A stretch of DNA of 20,963 bases from Silene noctiflora (GCA_009801015.1 VHZZ01032641.1:1-20963); one strand, 5' to 3'. Numbered from the stretch's first letter, positions 1 to 10,926 are shown. Notes: a model not told the origin generated them from the sequence alone. Translations and numbers: made by a program.

Positions 1-95
1 CAAATTTACCGTAATTAATTATGAAAAATAGTTAAAATCGGAATTAATTATAAAAATAGTTTATTAATATAAATATATTATTCTCGGGTGTTACA
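1..95 (-). mobile_element. Terminal piece of a minus-strand LTR (E2)
   Basis: The AT-rich block ends in CGGGTGTTACA at 85-95. Read on the minus strand it starts TGTAACACCC and runs into A/T-rich sequence, as the starts of the better preserved minus LTRs ending at 9792 and 17561 do (TGTAATACCCCG then A/T-rich). I read it as the U3 start of an LTR whose remainder lies left of the window. It sits immediately beside a TATA-like box of the neighbouring LTR, which suggests it was inserted there. No TSD can be checked, since the other end is outside. Confidence 0.5.
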
Positions 96-100
96 TGGCT

Positions 101-110
101 CCTTATATAG
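101..110 (-). promoter_or_regulatory. TATA-like box of E1 LTR
   Basis: CTATATAAGG on the minus strand lies at the far end of the E1 U3, where an LTR promoter would be expected. It abuts E2, so any transcript starting here would run into E2. No other core promoter element was identified. Confidence 0.35.
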
Positions 111-170
111 TAATCCTAGGATAGAAACGTATACAACCCTAGAGAATCCAAAGTTAATAAAGACACCCAT

Positions 171-202
171 CCCCGATCGGGGATAGCCAACCCCGATCGG
201 GG
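171..202. repeat. Two copies of a 12-bp CG-centred palindrome
   Basis: CCCCGATCGGGG occurs perfectly at 171-182 and 191-202, start to start 20 bp. It has the same CGATCG core and the same spacing as the ACTCGATCGAGT arrays elsewhere in the window, but different flanking bases. It lies about 70-100 bp upstream of the E1 TATA-like box, on the minus strand. Confidence 0.7.
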
Positions 203-887
203 ACGTAGATCTCCGGATTAATTCTCTTAAATGGCCATATTAAATGGCCATGGAATCCAATCATTCTCATTGAAGCGTCTTTAATCACCCGGTTAAAGCC
301 TCTCGAGTGTGGAATATGAGAGCATCCAAAGTTACATTTCCACAAAGATATTTGGACTTCCTTTATTGGGCTTGAATTCTCATTTATTTACATTTGCCAT
401 GCATGAATTAATTGCGCCATTTCCTTACATGTGATCATTTTCTTCCACCATTTTAAGCTTTCATGTTGAAGTGTGATCCAATCCAAATTCCTTTTAGCTT
501 GTGAACCCGATGCTTGCTCTCTTGGCGGGATTTAGCTAACGAAAGCTATAATTCCTAAAAATTACACTAAAAACATGCCAGACATCTAGAATACGGGATT
601 AGCTCAACTAAACACTAATAATAGTGAAATAAGCATGAAAACCGAGCTAATATAGGGGATTTAAACATGTATAAAATGGTCTAGTCAGCTAGATGCGAAA
701 ACCCCCAAAAACGAAGAACCCTAGCCTTGGAATGATGAAGGTAGAAAGAGAAGCAGTGATGTCATTATCTCTTTTAGTGAAAAAGTGTTTTAAGCGATAA
801 TAAAATGATTTAAGTCGATAAACCTGATTATATATGCTTCCCGTGTTACTTTAATCAAACCGCGAAAAATAACGTAACGGTTCGGAC

Positions 888-1010
888 ACTCGGTCGAGTA
901 CACGACACTCGACCGAGTACGCCACGCTCGATCGAGGGCCTACCAACTCGATCGAGTACTCACAAAACAAAAGCCTGACAAAAACCACCACACCACCTAC
1001 TCGGCCGAGT
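888..1010. promoter_or_regulatory. Phased palindrome array in E1 U3
   Basis: Five copies of a 12-bp near-palindrome (consensus ACTCGRYCGAGT) start at 888, 907, 926, 946 and 999. The first four are 19, 19 and 20 bp apart, then a gap of 53. Copies include ACTCGGTCGAGT, ACTCGACCGAGT and ACTCGGCCGAGT. The array sits near the sense-strand start of the LTR. A role in binding a dimeric factor is inference. Confidence 0.6.
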
Positions 1011-1040
1011 AACCTAGGGCCAGAAATTTGATGTATTACA

Positions 1041-1209
1041 CTAGACTTGGCCTCAGCTCCCGTCCGCGTTCAATTTCCCAAGCACATCAATCATAACAGG
1101 TACTAATTTGAACCTGCTTTATTAACTGCTCCCCATTCAATCGAAAATTATTGAGTGGTTCATAACAGGTACCCCGGAAATAGGTGACAATTTGACAAAT
1201 GACACAAAA
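1041..1209 (-). mobile_element. Left part of the host LTR H
   Basis: About 1117-1209 resembles 4892-4990 (for example CTGCTCCCCATTCAA and CCCCGGAAATAGGTGACAAT), which is inside an E7 LTR copy. This marks it as interior of a related minus LTR. It is cut on the left by E1 and on the right by E3. Its continuation is proposed at 19019-20401, where the order of short matches to the E7 LTR carries on (a CAAAC...AAATAA context). The TSD of the intervening E3 is CAAAA against CAAAC. Confidence 0.5.
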
Positions 1210-2152
1210 TGTAATACTGGCCTTGTTAGGGGGTCCTTGACTAACCTTTGACCTTAGTAAGACTCTTAGTGTGAGATGGTAGGGAAGTTATATTATCTTG
1301 GAATGGATACTCGACCTAGTAAGGGTAACTCGGTCGAGTGTCTGTGGCATTCAATCGATTGCAGCATACTCAGCCAAGTATGTTCCGAGTGGGCTGATGA
1401 CAGCGTGATATAATGTTACGCGGAGGTTGCGACTCAAATCATTTTCTTAAAAAAAAATTATTATTTCTAAAACCTAAACCTCTCTCTGTTCCTTCATCAC
1501 CCACAAGTCCTTTGACTCTCACCGTAAACCCTACTCCCGGAAGGGAGTAGCTTGGGCGCGGGATTTAGTGAATCGAATATTTCTCATCGCCCGAGGCTAG
1601 ATGTCTTAGAGGTATGTTTGTGAATACTCGTTAATCGGCTAATTCGATTTTATTAGTGTAATAATAGGGCGTATTCAATGTTGTAGGTGACGATGTAATT
1701 ACTTGCTAAGCATTGATATGACTGTTGTTATTGTTATGAAGTTCGTGAAAGGTAGAGTTTCCCTAATCAGTACAGTTTACGCCCGTTTGTGTCGTTGTGA
1801 CTGTGTCATTATTTCATTATTGCGTGATTATTATTGTGTATATTGTTGTAGTTGGATGATGGAGGAGTTGTAGTTGATATTGTGAGCCATGTCGGGAGAT
1901 GGTTTCACCCCCTTGTTTCACCTCTTGTGACTCCCGTCATAAGGGGATTGTACATTGATGATCTTGAGTTTGCTCGTTGCGATGAGTGGGAATTTGATGT
2001 CCACGATGCAGTTTGGCATCGGCTAGGGTAGGTTACCTGTTGTGATGGGAACCCAGCTACTTGTTGCGATGAGAGCCATGGTTACCATGGAGATTGGAAA
2101 TGGTGGAGATTGGTGATGATGTGTATATTTGTAAGGTTTATTGCACATTGTT
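1210..2152 (+). mobile_element. 5' LTR piece of E3
   Basis: It starts TGTAATAC and can be followed against 17683-18617 along its length: a diverged palindrome zone, CTGATGACAGCGTGATATAA, TTGGGCGCGGGATTTAGTGA, TTTCCCTA(A/C)TCAGTACAGTTT, and the GTTGCGATG hairpin zone. The match stops after TTGCACATTGTT at about 2152, where unrelated sequence begins. The last third of the LTR is absent. Palindrome-like 12-mers start near 1309, 1328, 1350 and 1368, and an imperfect hairpin lies at 1925-1944. Confidence 0.75.
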
Positions 2153-2400
2153 GAAATAAAAAGCTACGACAATAAACAAGTGAAGGTTTGTACATGATAT
2201 AAAAAAAAACTAGGAAAAACAAGAGAGAAAAGAAAAAGACGGGATTATTTTGCACCCTCAACTTACATGTAGATTAGACACCGCTCGGAATATCGTATGT
2301 ACGCTTGGTAAAAGTTACGTCTTCGACGGTTTTCAAACAAATTAATAAAAATACTAAATCTTTTAATTAAATAAAACAGAAACAAGAAAATTCAAACTTG

Positions 2401-2765
2401 AATTCGCAGTTTTGGGGGGCTTCGCGGAACAGTTTTCAAATCGATGTCACGGGTTCGTTTCTCGACAAAAATTCTATCCGGAAGATGCCTGGAATCATAA
2501 TACTCTGAAATTTTGATTTATTACAAAAAAAATAGAATAAAAATTGATATTACAACAAAGAAAAACGACTCGAAACAAGAGCAGTCCAAAAAATGTGATT
2601 TTTGTGCACTTCGTGCAACGATTTTCAAACTCAGATTGTGACTTCGGTTTTTACACAAATTTAAAACCAAAATATGTTCTAGAATCCTTGCACTATGAAA
2701 TTCTGTCTTATTACAAAAAATATAATCAAAAAATTTTATAACACGATTTAAAACAAACGAAACCA
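2401..2765 (+). repeat. Diverged tandem duplication, about 180 bp unit
   Basis: The block 2401-2580 and the block 2581-2765 share an ordered series of words: CGCAGT/GCAGTCC, CTTCG.G.AAC, GTTTTCAAA/GATTTTCAAAC, GAAATTTTGATTTATTAC/GAAATTCTGTCTTATTAC, TAAAA..GATATTAC, and an ACGA...AAACAA..G ending. Divergence is considerable. It looks like a decayed two-copy tandem repeat in the untranslated part of a retroelement. Confidence 0.5.
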
Positions 2766-2942
2766 GCGGCTGTTCAGAGATCGAGAAAACACAAACAATG
2801 GAGCGAATTAACGCTCTAAAGCTTGTCTAATATTTCGTATGAACTTCACACTTCTATTATGGGTATTAGAGTAGTTTAGGGTTGCTTATACACGTGATGT
2901 TTGAGAGGTGGAGTTAGGGTTTTAAGAGGAGAAAAACTGTGT

Positions 2943-2963
2943 GTCTCACTTGTGAAGTGAGAC
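2943..2963. repeat. Perfect hairpin, 9-bp stem and 3-nt loop
   Basis: GTCTCACTT (2943-2951), loop GTG, AAGTGAGAC (2955-2963), followed by GGGTTTTT. In a plant context this is not read as a bacterial-type terminator. GTCTCAC inverted repeats are common in small non-autonomous plant DNA elements, but no matching ends were found here. Confidence 0.5.
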
Positions 2964-3466
2964 GGGTTTTTATTGGGAATGAAGAGTGGGGTTCTCTAGG
3001 GTTCTTAGAGGCTCGGTTATATGCTAGTAGGAGTCTTAATATCTTCCTTTAGGAGAGGGACAATGAATAGGGACGTGATAGTGTGTGTGGATGGAATTTG
3101 AGTTGGTTTTGGGAAGGATAAAGATAGGATATTGTATCGCTTTTTTGAGGGATTTGGTAAGCTGGTTGTTAGGGTAAAATATCTTGCTAAACTTGGGGAG
3201 TAAGAAGGAGAATCATGGTGTAATATGATGGAAATAATTCGGGTTGAATGGGTGCGGGTTGCACCCTGTTTTGGGTTGCAAAAGCAGGGGCTGGAAAAAC
3301 GGGTTTCGGCCTGTTTTTGTGGAGGTTTGGATGTGGCAATGGGTGTGTTTTGGGGCTTGGTCACGGGTCATGGTCGTTGTAACATCCCCCCATTTAAGTG
3401 GAAGCCTAATCAAGACATTCCGATTAAATGAGACTGTCACCATCTCGGTTTCTCGAGGCAATGATA

Positions 3467-4651
3467 TGTTGGAGTAGGTGTCCTCCTCAATAGTGCGTCT
3501 ACATAATAAATCTCGTAAAATTAATATCAGGGATATATTTTATATTTTTCAGTTGATGAACGTAAATCGGTAACGCTCGGCTGACTAGAGTTTGACGTTA
3601 CTGTTGTAAGACGGCGGTGATTAACTGATCCCTTTCATTCACACCTAAAGGATAATGCCTAAATGGAAAAACTAATTATTTGTATAAGATATAATATAAT
3701 TAGTACCTTGTATAAATTGACTTTTAATTAGTCAAGTGAATTTATTTTTGATGACGAGTTACGAACTCGGGCCAATGGATTTTATTATTCAACTATATGA
3801 TAATTGATTAATAAACAGACGGGATTTAGTAATTAATAGTTAATTAACTAATATTTATAATGTGTGTATATTGTGAGACGGAGGTAATTAGTTAATAATA
3901 TTTACAAGAGGTTGTAAAATTAACTAATTAATTATAATAAGACACATTTTATATTGAAAAAATGGTAAAATGTCACTTAATAGTTAAGTTTACATTGTTT
4001 GTTAATTTNTATTATTTAAGTGTTAAATAATTAAATTAATATTTAATTATATAAGATAATTAAATATAAGTCTTATAAGCATTTGTGGGACAAATGTCGG
4101 AAATCGAAATAAACCCATAGACAATATGTGAGCCACTATTTTTATGTGATAAAAACATCACATGTGGGTAGGCATTTCCTACTAACAAATGTACTTCATT
4201 TGTTTACATTTTAGGTCTATAAATGCCCCCCTCACTACACACATTATGAGAGAATTTTTTAGACAAAAAAATCATCTAAATACACCCTCCTTGGTTGGCT
4301 ACTTTGAAGAAGAAAAAATTTGTGTTTTTTCATCATCTTCTTCATCGCATACTTGATCAATTGGTTGATCATAAAAACTTCATCAAAAATTCACAAGTAA
4401 TAATATACACAACTAATATCATTAAGGTAATAATATTACATATTAAACAAGGTTTCCTATAAAATTATATAGTTAGTAATTTTATAGGATTTTTAGATAA
4501 TCTTGGGTGTATCTTGAAGGAGGTCTTCTTGCTTGAAGACTAAATTGGAGGATCATCCTTTGCATGCATGTGTATTTAAAACCATCTTAATTAAATTAAC
4601 ATGTAATTTATCATATCATTAGATTAGTCTAATGAGGGTCTTAAAGTAACA
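3467..4651 (+). mobile_element. Copia-type solo LTR (E8), 1185 bp
   Basis: It starts TGTTGGAGTAGGTG, ends AAGTAACA, and has a perfect 5-bp TSD, TGATA, at 3462-3466 and 4652-4656. Joining the flanks restores the E7 LTR word GGCAATGATATAGAATAA that is intact at 8381-8398. The long LTR, the TGTTGG start and the TATA box followed by C-rich sequence suit Ty1/copia, perhaps the Angela-like lineage (memory, unverified). No internal region is present, so it is a solo LTR left by LTR-LTR recombination. One N lies at 4009. Confidence 0.85.
4217..4224 (+). promoter_or_regulatory. TATA box of solo LTR E8
   Basis: CTATAAAT followed by a C-rich run and an ACACACATTATGAG stretch. This is the expected layout of an LTR promoter with transcription starting some 30 bp on. 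It sits about two thirds into the LTR, giving a U3 near 780 bp. The orientation agrees with the TGTTGG start on the plus strand. Confidence 0.5.
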
Positions 4652-5278
4652 TGATATAGAATAAACGAGCTAAGTACTTTATTAATATAAAAAGTTTAAA
4701 AGAGATACATTGTGCTAACTCTTACCTGACTCGAGCCAACGGAATTAGAGAAATATTACAACAGGCCAACAAAGTCCAAGACACTAAACTAAGACTCGAA
4801 GTGGTAATCTAGACTCAACTCCAATCACGTCACGCGCCCATCCAAGCACGTCACGCGCCCATCCAAGCATAGAAACCATGGCAACGGCAAACCTGCTTAT
4901 CATACTGCTCCCCATTCAAACGGAAATCATTGAATGGATCAATGCAAGCCACCCCGGAAATAGGTGACAATTTACATAACACAACACGGTCAGCACGAGC
5001 AAACATGAGATATATAAATAAGAAATATAAAAAATACGATGAACCAAGATTAAAACATAATTCCCATAAACTAATATCACTGACTAAGTACAAGACGGAT
5101 CTCATTCGCTTTGGCGCACGGCCTCAATGTCGTGTGGTCACGGTCACACACAATCATTACATTACTAGCAACCTCACATCCCCCACGGCATTGCAGCACC
5201 GTCTGTTGGACCACATCGCTTCAACTTCTACGTGCTAGGCCTCCTAATTCATCAGGTCCACAACCACATCTGTGCCTC

Positions 5279-6099
5279 ACGGTTCTAGGTCGGGTGATTA
5301 TAACCCAAGATGTGGGTACTATTGTGGTTCACGGTTCACATCTGGCGCACCTTACAACTCAAGGTTTCCCTCCCATTTTAGTCAAGATAGATATCGGCCC
5401 AATAGTACACACCGTTGCGTCTGACATGTGTACAATCAAGTTGTTGATACTATGTTCCCGACCGGTGTCTTGTGTCGACATTCCAAGGTGTTTGACACAT
5501 GTTCGCATCGGCTCACATCACCACTCTCAGGAAGGGGTTTGTATTTCTAGGCAGTTGGCATCAGCGTGGTCACAGACTTACAAGAACTCATTCATATGTG
5601 TATGTATATCCATGTATATCACATTATATCAGACAAACTAAGACGTTCTCCATTCTACTTCTACACATAGCACGCATTCGCAAGTGAGGAATTCGTGTCA
5701 ACACAGAAATCTAAATTTTATACAATTAGGAACTCAATGCTATGAGTACATGGTAAAATCATATTATTACATATATACTACCACCCGGTTCATTCGCAAG
5801 GCTTATGTTCGACGTTCGCTCAGTATCTACCAACGTTTAATATCACTTTGGCATAACATATCAAATGAGTCATCATAAAGTTGCTAAGTTTTATTAAAAC
5901 AAGCTTTTAAAGCAAATAAGGCTCATGTCTGGTGTCTTACTCAGCCAAATGCAACGAGAGAAGGAAAAGAAAAGAAAGAAAATAACTATTTGGGTTTCAC
6001 GATCGACACGATCGTTCTTACACAGCATGCCAAAAACTTGAATGTTCACGCTAAAAAGACACGACAAAATATTAAACAGTTTAGCCAAATGGAACTGCC
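5279..6099. other. Non-coding interior of E7, left section
   Basis: This stretch has no counterpart in the right LTR copy. It includes short inverted words such as GGGT-GATTAT-AACCC (near 5293) of the kind seen in the hairpin zones of the other LTRs, so part of 5279-5560 may still be LTR. 5600-5880 is A/T-rich and featureless. 5940-6000 is purine-rich (GAGAGAAGGAAAAGAAAAGAAAG on the plus strand, broken into short runs). No gene is supported. Confidence 0.4.
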
Positions 6100-6700
6100 T
6101 CTCTTCAGGCCTCAGTCAACGCGGGACATCCTATTTCCAAAGCGCGCCCATGTGTACCCCCTAAGTCTCGAGTAAGGCTCGAAAGATTCCTTCACGAAAA
6201 CAACTTCTTCGGGTTCCTCCTCTCCCTCTCCATGACCCACTTCAGTGTCACTACTAATCTCTATTACCTCAGTCACCTCACTAGTCTTCCCCAAAGTCAT
6301 ACCTTCATGGTCAGCGGTGTTAGGGCCTCGGCTTCTCTGGCCTTGTTCGAATTTGCTATTGGCATTGATAATCCTTTCAGTACTAAAACAGGTGTTCTAA
6401 CCTACCATTCATGTCTTCATAGGTGATATCGGTTGTATACCTAAGCCCTCTCCCATAGTCGGGGTCATCATGCAAACGAATGTCATGCTGAGCATATTGC
6501 TTCATGAAGTAGTTCTACTAATCAGGACAAATGATCTCAGATGGGTGTCGGTTAGGTAGTCCCTATCCCTAACCCTACCATAGTCTTCCATAAATTCTTC
6601 TAAGTGGTCACAATGCACTTTGAAATCTACTAGTGGGTGCATATAATGCTCTTCGGGGCGATCGGTCACGTGGGGATACATCCTAGGTAAGTACATGCAC
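6100..6700 (-). pseudogene. Fossil coding stretch of E7, family not recognised
   Basis: On the minus strand this region reads like old protein-coding sequence in more than one open piece: balanced charged residues, few low-complexity runs, and an acidic segment with EVIEISSDTE and HGEGEEEPEE. Another piece contains MHPLVDFKVHCDHLEEF. The plus strand has no comparable quality. It lies in the sense direction of E7. No zinc knuckle, reverse transcriptase, integrase or protease signature was seen, so it may be a Gag-like or accessory reading frame, or a captured host fragment. It is broken in several places and is treated as a fossil; no function is proposed. Confidence 0.45.
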
Positions 6701-8329
6701 AGCTTTAGTTAGAACATAGTAAACATGAATGAACTTATTTAACAGTTTTAGCTCGTAACTAGTTGACTCATATCTTCTGGTCTAAAAACAAGCATTATCA
6801 TAGGGTCCATGTCGGTCCATATGCATATTATATCATTAGGCTAGGGAAAGAACATAACGGAGTCAAATTTGTAACTAACATTCATACAATTTACAGGGTT
6901 AGCTCAATCTAATCGCACACATTTCGTGCTTGAGTTCTTAATTAATCAAATTTTGTTATTCGTGGACTCTGTCATGCACCGTTCCGTATATATTCCAAAC
7001 AAGGTCATCACGATGTCTAAACATACTAGTCATGTAAATTTTATGCACTGTATCACATAAACATCATCAAACCCTAACGTGGTAAAACTGGAAGTCGAAA
7101 GGCACAGTCATCATATATATATATATGCACACATCCAAGAGTGAAATCATATCTATTTATTCATCGCGGTCATGCATCTTCAGGGTTTATCGACACGGTT
7201 GTAGGTCCTTAAGCAACAAACATTAAGGTCAAGTAATCTTATGCACACTCACGTAGATCATAGAACATATTGTCATTTCAGAAATTCGTAAATAAATAAT
7301 CATATATCCAGGCATCGAGGCACAAAAAGGTATAACGATTTAGAGAGGCAATAAAGTTTAAATTAACATAAAAGAGTAAGCAAGGAATTTATGCGAATTT
7401 TCTCAAGCTAAGAGGTCCAGCTAGAATAAATTCAGCACTTCGTCACATTCCAAGGTCAACTTGTAAAAATCGTAATTGAATAATTTCACAACCATTTCGA
7501 GTGAGACTTATCATTTCAAAAACCTTTACGAGACTAAAAGATAGGAGAGTTGGAATTACTTGAAAAGCATGTACACATATTAAATAGCAAATTTTTCAAT
7601 TTTGAAGGTCAAAACTGACACTGTGCAGTAACATTCCGACCACTGTTCACTAAAACATTTATCATTTTTAAAAAGTGACTCGTATCAGCATAAAATCAGT
7701 GTTAAATGAAAGCTAACTCTCAGGGCTATCACGCATAAATTTTGATGCACTTATTAAATACAGATATAAAATGCAGTCCAAACAATCTAGGGGCAGAATC
7801 TGGAAACAAATCAACTTCCAATGTCGTAAGCTATCATTCGCACATGTATAACATTTTAAATATTTTATCATCACACAAGTTGTACGGTTGGTCATAAGCT
7901 TTGTTTACAACATATTCAAGTAAGTCGACTCCCATTGGTCACATCCATGGTTTAAAAAAATATCCGTCATCACATCATAGTCACTAACTTCCGCCACCAC
8001 TCTTCTAGTCATATACTCACGGTGTCTTACACCACACACTTCGCTCCGAACCCTTTTAGCGCAATGACTTCAACCACACGCAAGATACTAACGCTTATAC
8101 ACAAGGCATCCATAGAAAACACATAAACATCCACTCTATCTACCATCCTTTATTCCCCTTTCACGGTGACCGGATCGAAACTAGAAGGGCCAGATCGTGG
8201 GACATCTCCCCAATCTTTTAAGAGGGCTCCTTACCAGCTTCTACCCGGGTTTCATTTTTATATTAGACTCAACCTAGGTTCATTGGGTTCATTTGTTCAA
8301 GCCTTAGAATCGTTCCCTCTTATACACTT
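6701..8329. other. Non-coding interior of E7, right section
   Basis: A/T-rich sequence with no convincing ORF. It holds a short AT dinucleotide run at 7113-7126. The stretch just before the right LTR (8290-8329) on the minus strand begins AAGTGTATAAGAGGG and does not match the usual tRNA-Met primer-binding site TGGTATCAGAGC, so I cannot name a primer. No other repeat was noticed. Confidence 0.5.
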
Positions 8330-9792
8330 TGTAACACCCCTTCCGATTAAATGAGACTGTCACCATCTCAGTTTTCCGAGGCAATGATATAGAATAAATG
8401 AGCTAAGTACTTTATTAATAAAAAAAGTTTAAAAAAGATACATTGTGATAACTCTTTTAAGACTCGAGCCAACGGAATTAGAGAAATATTACAGTTGGCC
8501 AACAAAGTCTAAGACACTAAACTAAGAATCGAAGTGGTAATCTAGACTCAACTCTCGTCACGTCACGTGCCCATCCAAGCTTAGCAACCACGGAAATGGC
8601 AAACCTGCTTATCATACTGTTCCCCATTCAAACGGAAATCATTGAATGGATCAACGTAGGCCATCCCGGAAATAGGTGATAATTTACATAACACAACACG
8701 GTCAGCACGAGCAAACATGAGATATATAAATAAGAAATAAAAAAAAATATAATGAACCAAGATTAAAACATAATTCTCATAAACTAATACCACTGACTAA
8801 GTACAAGACGGATCCTATTCGCTTTGGCGCACGGCCCCAATGTCGTTTGGTCACGGCCACCCACAATCATTACATTACTAGTAACCTCACATCCCCCACG
8901 GCACCGCAGCACCGTCTGCTGGACCGCGCCGCTTCGACTTCCACGTGTCAGACCTACTAATTCATCATGTCCACAACCGCATCTGTGCCTGGCTCACCAC
9001 CAACCTCAACCTCGCCCGTAGGCTTATAAATAATAACAAATAACAGGACCGTTGTCATAGTATTCCACGTTAACTCAATAATAATCTAGTCGACCGAATA
9101 TCATAACACTACAATTTTTATAACATAGAACATCATCCAAGTCTCATTAAGAAGGCCGTCACATAATAACACCTCAACCAACTCAGTATAAGACTGTCAC
9201 ATAATATCATTTCAGCCTAACTCAGTATAAGACCCTCGCATATAACAATTATTAACAACCCACATAAAACACTTAACAATCAAGTACAAATAAATTACAC
9301 GAGTTGAGTAGGGAAACCTACCTTAGCAGTAAACTCATCGCAGCGGTACTCGAAATCTAGCAAAGAGCCCTTTAATCACCTTGCGTAATCGAAGGGACGA
9401 AATTTGACGAAGAGATCGTCCCAGAAAACGCGCCCTAGTCTGGTCTTTTCGCTTCCCCTAGTCGTCAGCCTCCTTGCCCTCTTTTTTTGTGGAAAAAGAC
9501 AAGTGTGGTCTGATTTGGGTGTTATATATATCCCGAGTCCTTTGGTACACTTAAGTGGATCCCGACTCAGTCCCTCCATTTCCCTTTTCGGCCCATTACT
9601 AGGTCCATATGTTTGTTTCAACTTCACTTGGTGAAATTCGACTCATTATCTCACATAAAAGTGTTTTACTAAATTATAAAGTATAAAGTATATTTAAACT
9701 AATTTGAATAAAACAATAACGACTAATAATCCGTAATAATAGTAAATAGATAAATGAATAAATAAGTAAGTAAATAATTACGGGGTATTACA
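8330..9792 (-). mobile_element. Right (sense 5') LTR of E7, 1463 bp
   Basis: It starts TGTAACACCCC and ends GGGGTATTACA. Near the start is a copy of the ACCATCTC...CCGAGGCAATGATAT block shared with E5. In the middle is a small hairpin, CAGCA-CCGTC-TGCTG (near 8910-8925). At 9304-9323 is the TTGAGTAGGGAAACCTACCTT block found in every minus LTR here. The last 150 bp are A/T-rich, as in the other U3 starts. No phased palindrome array was seen in this U3. Confidence 0.75.
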
Positions 9793-10644
9793 GTCGTGGG
9801 CTAGGTGGGGGTGGAGTTGGGTAGTGTTTAGGTGTTGGGAATGGGCTGCTGAAAACAGGGGCAGCAGGGTTGTGTCGGGTTGGTTTGGGACGTGAAAAAA
9901 GGAAGGGAAAAGGAAGGAAAAAGGTGTGGGTAAGGGGGTTTGAAAACTAAACCATTGGGGCAAGGGATTGGGTTGAAGTCCTCTTGAAAATCGAGTCCAA
10001 ATTGAGCAAGAAATGAGCTCAAAATCGCATACAAAACGGGTTTAAAAAATCGCTTTAAAATTCCAATTTTAAATTAAAATAAAAGCGATAAATAAAAACC
10101 ATCACACAATTTGATTTTTCAAATCAAAACATAAATTTTAAATTTCCAAATAACTTTAGATAAAACTTTTTAACAATTTATTTTTCTAATAAACCATAAA
10201 AATAGCTTTAAATTCAAATAAATTCGAAAATATAAAATCGATGAAATAAATTTCATTTATTTCAAATTTAAAACAAATAATTTAAATTTCATTTAAATTA
10301 TAAATCGTCCAACAATACTTGTCTCGCATCACAAAACGGAATCCATTAATGAGCAGTGTCGATAAATAAACATGTGTCCTATCATCATCGATTATTGGAC
10401 AGGATTTCTGTAAATTCCAATATCGACGGATACGGGTATCCACAGAGCCCCCACTTTGACTGAGGCTGGGACAGGGCAAAAGTCAAAGTACACCCCAAGT
10501 TTACTGACCTGAGGATTCCGCGGATTGTTTATGGACCATTAGACCTGCGTACATAAGCTCATCAGCCATAAATAGAGATCATACCTGAAACACGATTCTG
10601 GGTGCCTTTGCTCTCATTATCGTCATTTTCATCATTTCATTAAC
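9793..10644. mobile_element. E6 continuation, G-rich then A/T-rich
   Basis: 9793-9960 is strongly G-rich and continues the G-rich sequence before 3373 across the E7 insertion. 10030-10310 is A/T-rich. 10320-10640 has mixed composition with words such as GATTATTGGACAGG and TTTGACTGAGGCTGGGACAG. The general layout suggests the LTR/untranslated part of a Tat/Ogre-type Ty3/gypsy element; this is from memory of sequence style and unverified. No coding sequence. Confidence 0.35.
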
Positions 10645-10926
10645 TGTAACACCCCAAGAGATTGGGAGAAAAGTTGTCCCACATTAAAAATATAAGGAGC
10701 TTATGATATGTTTATAAAGGATTCCACCCACCACTTAGTAACAAGGCCTTGTGGTTTTGAGCTTAAGTGAGGACAAATAATGGGCCCAAAGGTGCACACC
10801 CATCTTATTGGGATTGTGTTACGACGGTGGCGGGTCGGNGCTTAAGTGAGGACAAATAATGGGCCCAAAGGTGCACACCCATCTTATTGGGATTGTGTTA
10901 CGACGGTGGCGGGTCGGATTGTTATA
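10645..10926 (+). repeat. TRIM 5' LTR (203 bp plus artefact)
   Basis: It starts TGTAACACCCC and ends GATTGTTATA. Its 282 bp include an extra 79 bp (one N plus a 78-bp duplicate) that the 3' LTR lacks. Confidence 0.85.
10761..10917 (+). other. Assembly artefact: N between 78-bp duplicates
   Basis: 10761-10838 and 10840-10917 are the same 78 bases with a single N at 10839 between them. It lies inside the TRIM 5' LTR, and the 3' LTR has only one copy. Most likely two contigs with overlapping ends were joined without merging. Confidence 0.9.

Larger units (their letters stand above)
96..1040 (-). mobile_element. U3 region of a minus-strand LTR (E1)
   Basis: The segment ends in GTATTACA at 1033-1040, the inverted form of the TGTAATAC start seen in the plus LTR at 17683. 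On the minus strand it reads as a long U3: first a cluster of five CTCGATCGAG-type palindromes (888-1010), then unremarkable A/T-rich sequence, then a TATA-like box (101-110). The rest of the LTR would lie left of 96, beyond E2. To the right, 1041 onward resembles the interior of other minus LTRs, so E1 appears inserted into H. No coding capacity is seen. Confidence 0.55.
2153..3372. mobile_element. Non-coding left part of E6
   Basis: This is A/T-rich sequence (2153-2770) grading into G-rich sequence (2900-3372). It is joined to 9793 onward if E7 is removed, because E7 carries the TSD GTCGT on both sides at exactly these points. No protein motif is visible. It contains a diverged tandem duplication (2401-2765) and a short hairpin (2943-2963). 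The overlapping small ORFs near 3017-3477 are frames of G/T-rich DNA and carry no recognisable domain. Whether 2153 is the true element edge is unknown. Confidence 0.4.
3378..5278 (-). mobile_element. Left LTR copy of E7, split by E8
   Basis: 3378-3466 matches 8330-8389 (AAATGAGACTGTCACCATCTC...GAGGCAATGATA), with about 36 extra bases near the start. After E8, 4657-5278 matches 8390-9014 almost base for base in long runs. Recognisable similarity stops after CATCTGTGCCT. The U3 end seen at 9640-9792 was not found for this copy, so either this copy or the right copy has lost or gained a middle section. The forward 176-codon ORF at 5111-5641 lies across this LTR and is not supported as a gene. 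Confidence 0.65.
3378..9792 (-). mobile_element. LTR retroelement E7 (minus), with E8 nested inside
   Basis: The span starts TGTAACATCCCCCC at 3378, ends CGGGGTATTACA at 9792 and is flanked by a perfect 5-bp TSD, GTCGT, at 3373-3377 and 9793-9797. Two same-direction LTR copies lie at its ends (3378 to about 5278, and 8330-9792). By analogy with E3, whose sense LTR starts TGTAATAC and ends GTGTTACA, E7 runs on the minus strand, and the only coding-like stretch inside is also minus. Without E8 it is about 5.2 kb. No protease, reverse transcriptase or integrase motif was recognised. It is a broken, gutted or non-autonomous fossil; the two LTR copies differ at very roughly 8 per cent of positions in a 150-bp stretch compared by eye. 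Confidence 0.8.

Noticed and set aside
2943-2963. Rho-independent terminator (hairpin followed by T run)
   Set aside because: The context is plant nuclear retroelement DNA with no upstream gene; the hairpin is real but that function does not apply.
3017-3477. Cluster of ORFs on both strands (68-115 codons)
   Set aside because: G/T-rich DNA with few stops; some run across the E7 boundary at 3378 and its TSD, so they cannot be one gene.
5111-5641. Forward ORF of 176 codons, the longest in the window
   Set aside because: It lies across an E7 LTR copy on the strand opposite to the element, its first part is repeated at 8824-9021 as LTR sequence, and the protein has no domain or sensible composition.
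8290-8329. tRNA-Met primer-binding site next to the E7 right LTR
   Set aside because: The minus-strand sequence after the LTR (AAGTGTATAAGAGGG) does not match TGGTATCAGAGC or another primer site I could recall with confidence.
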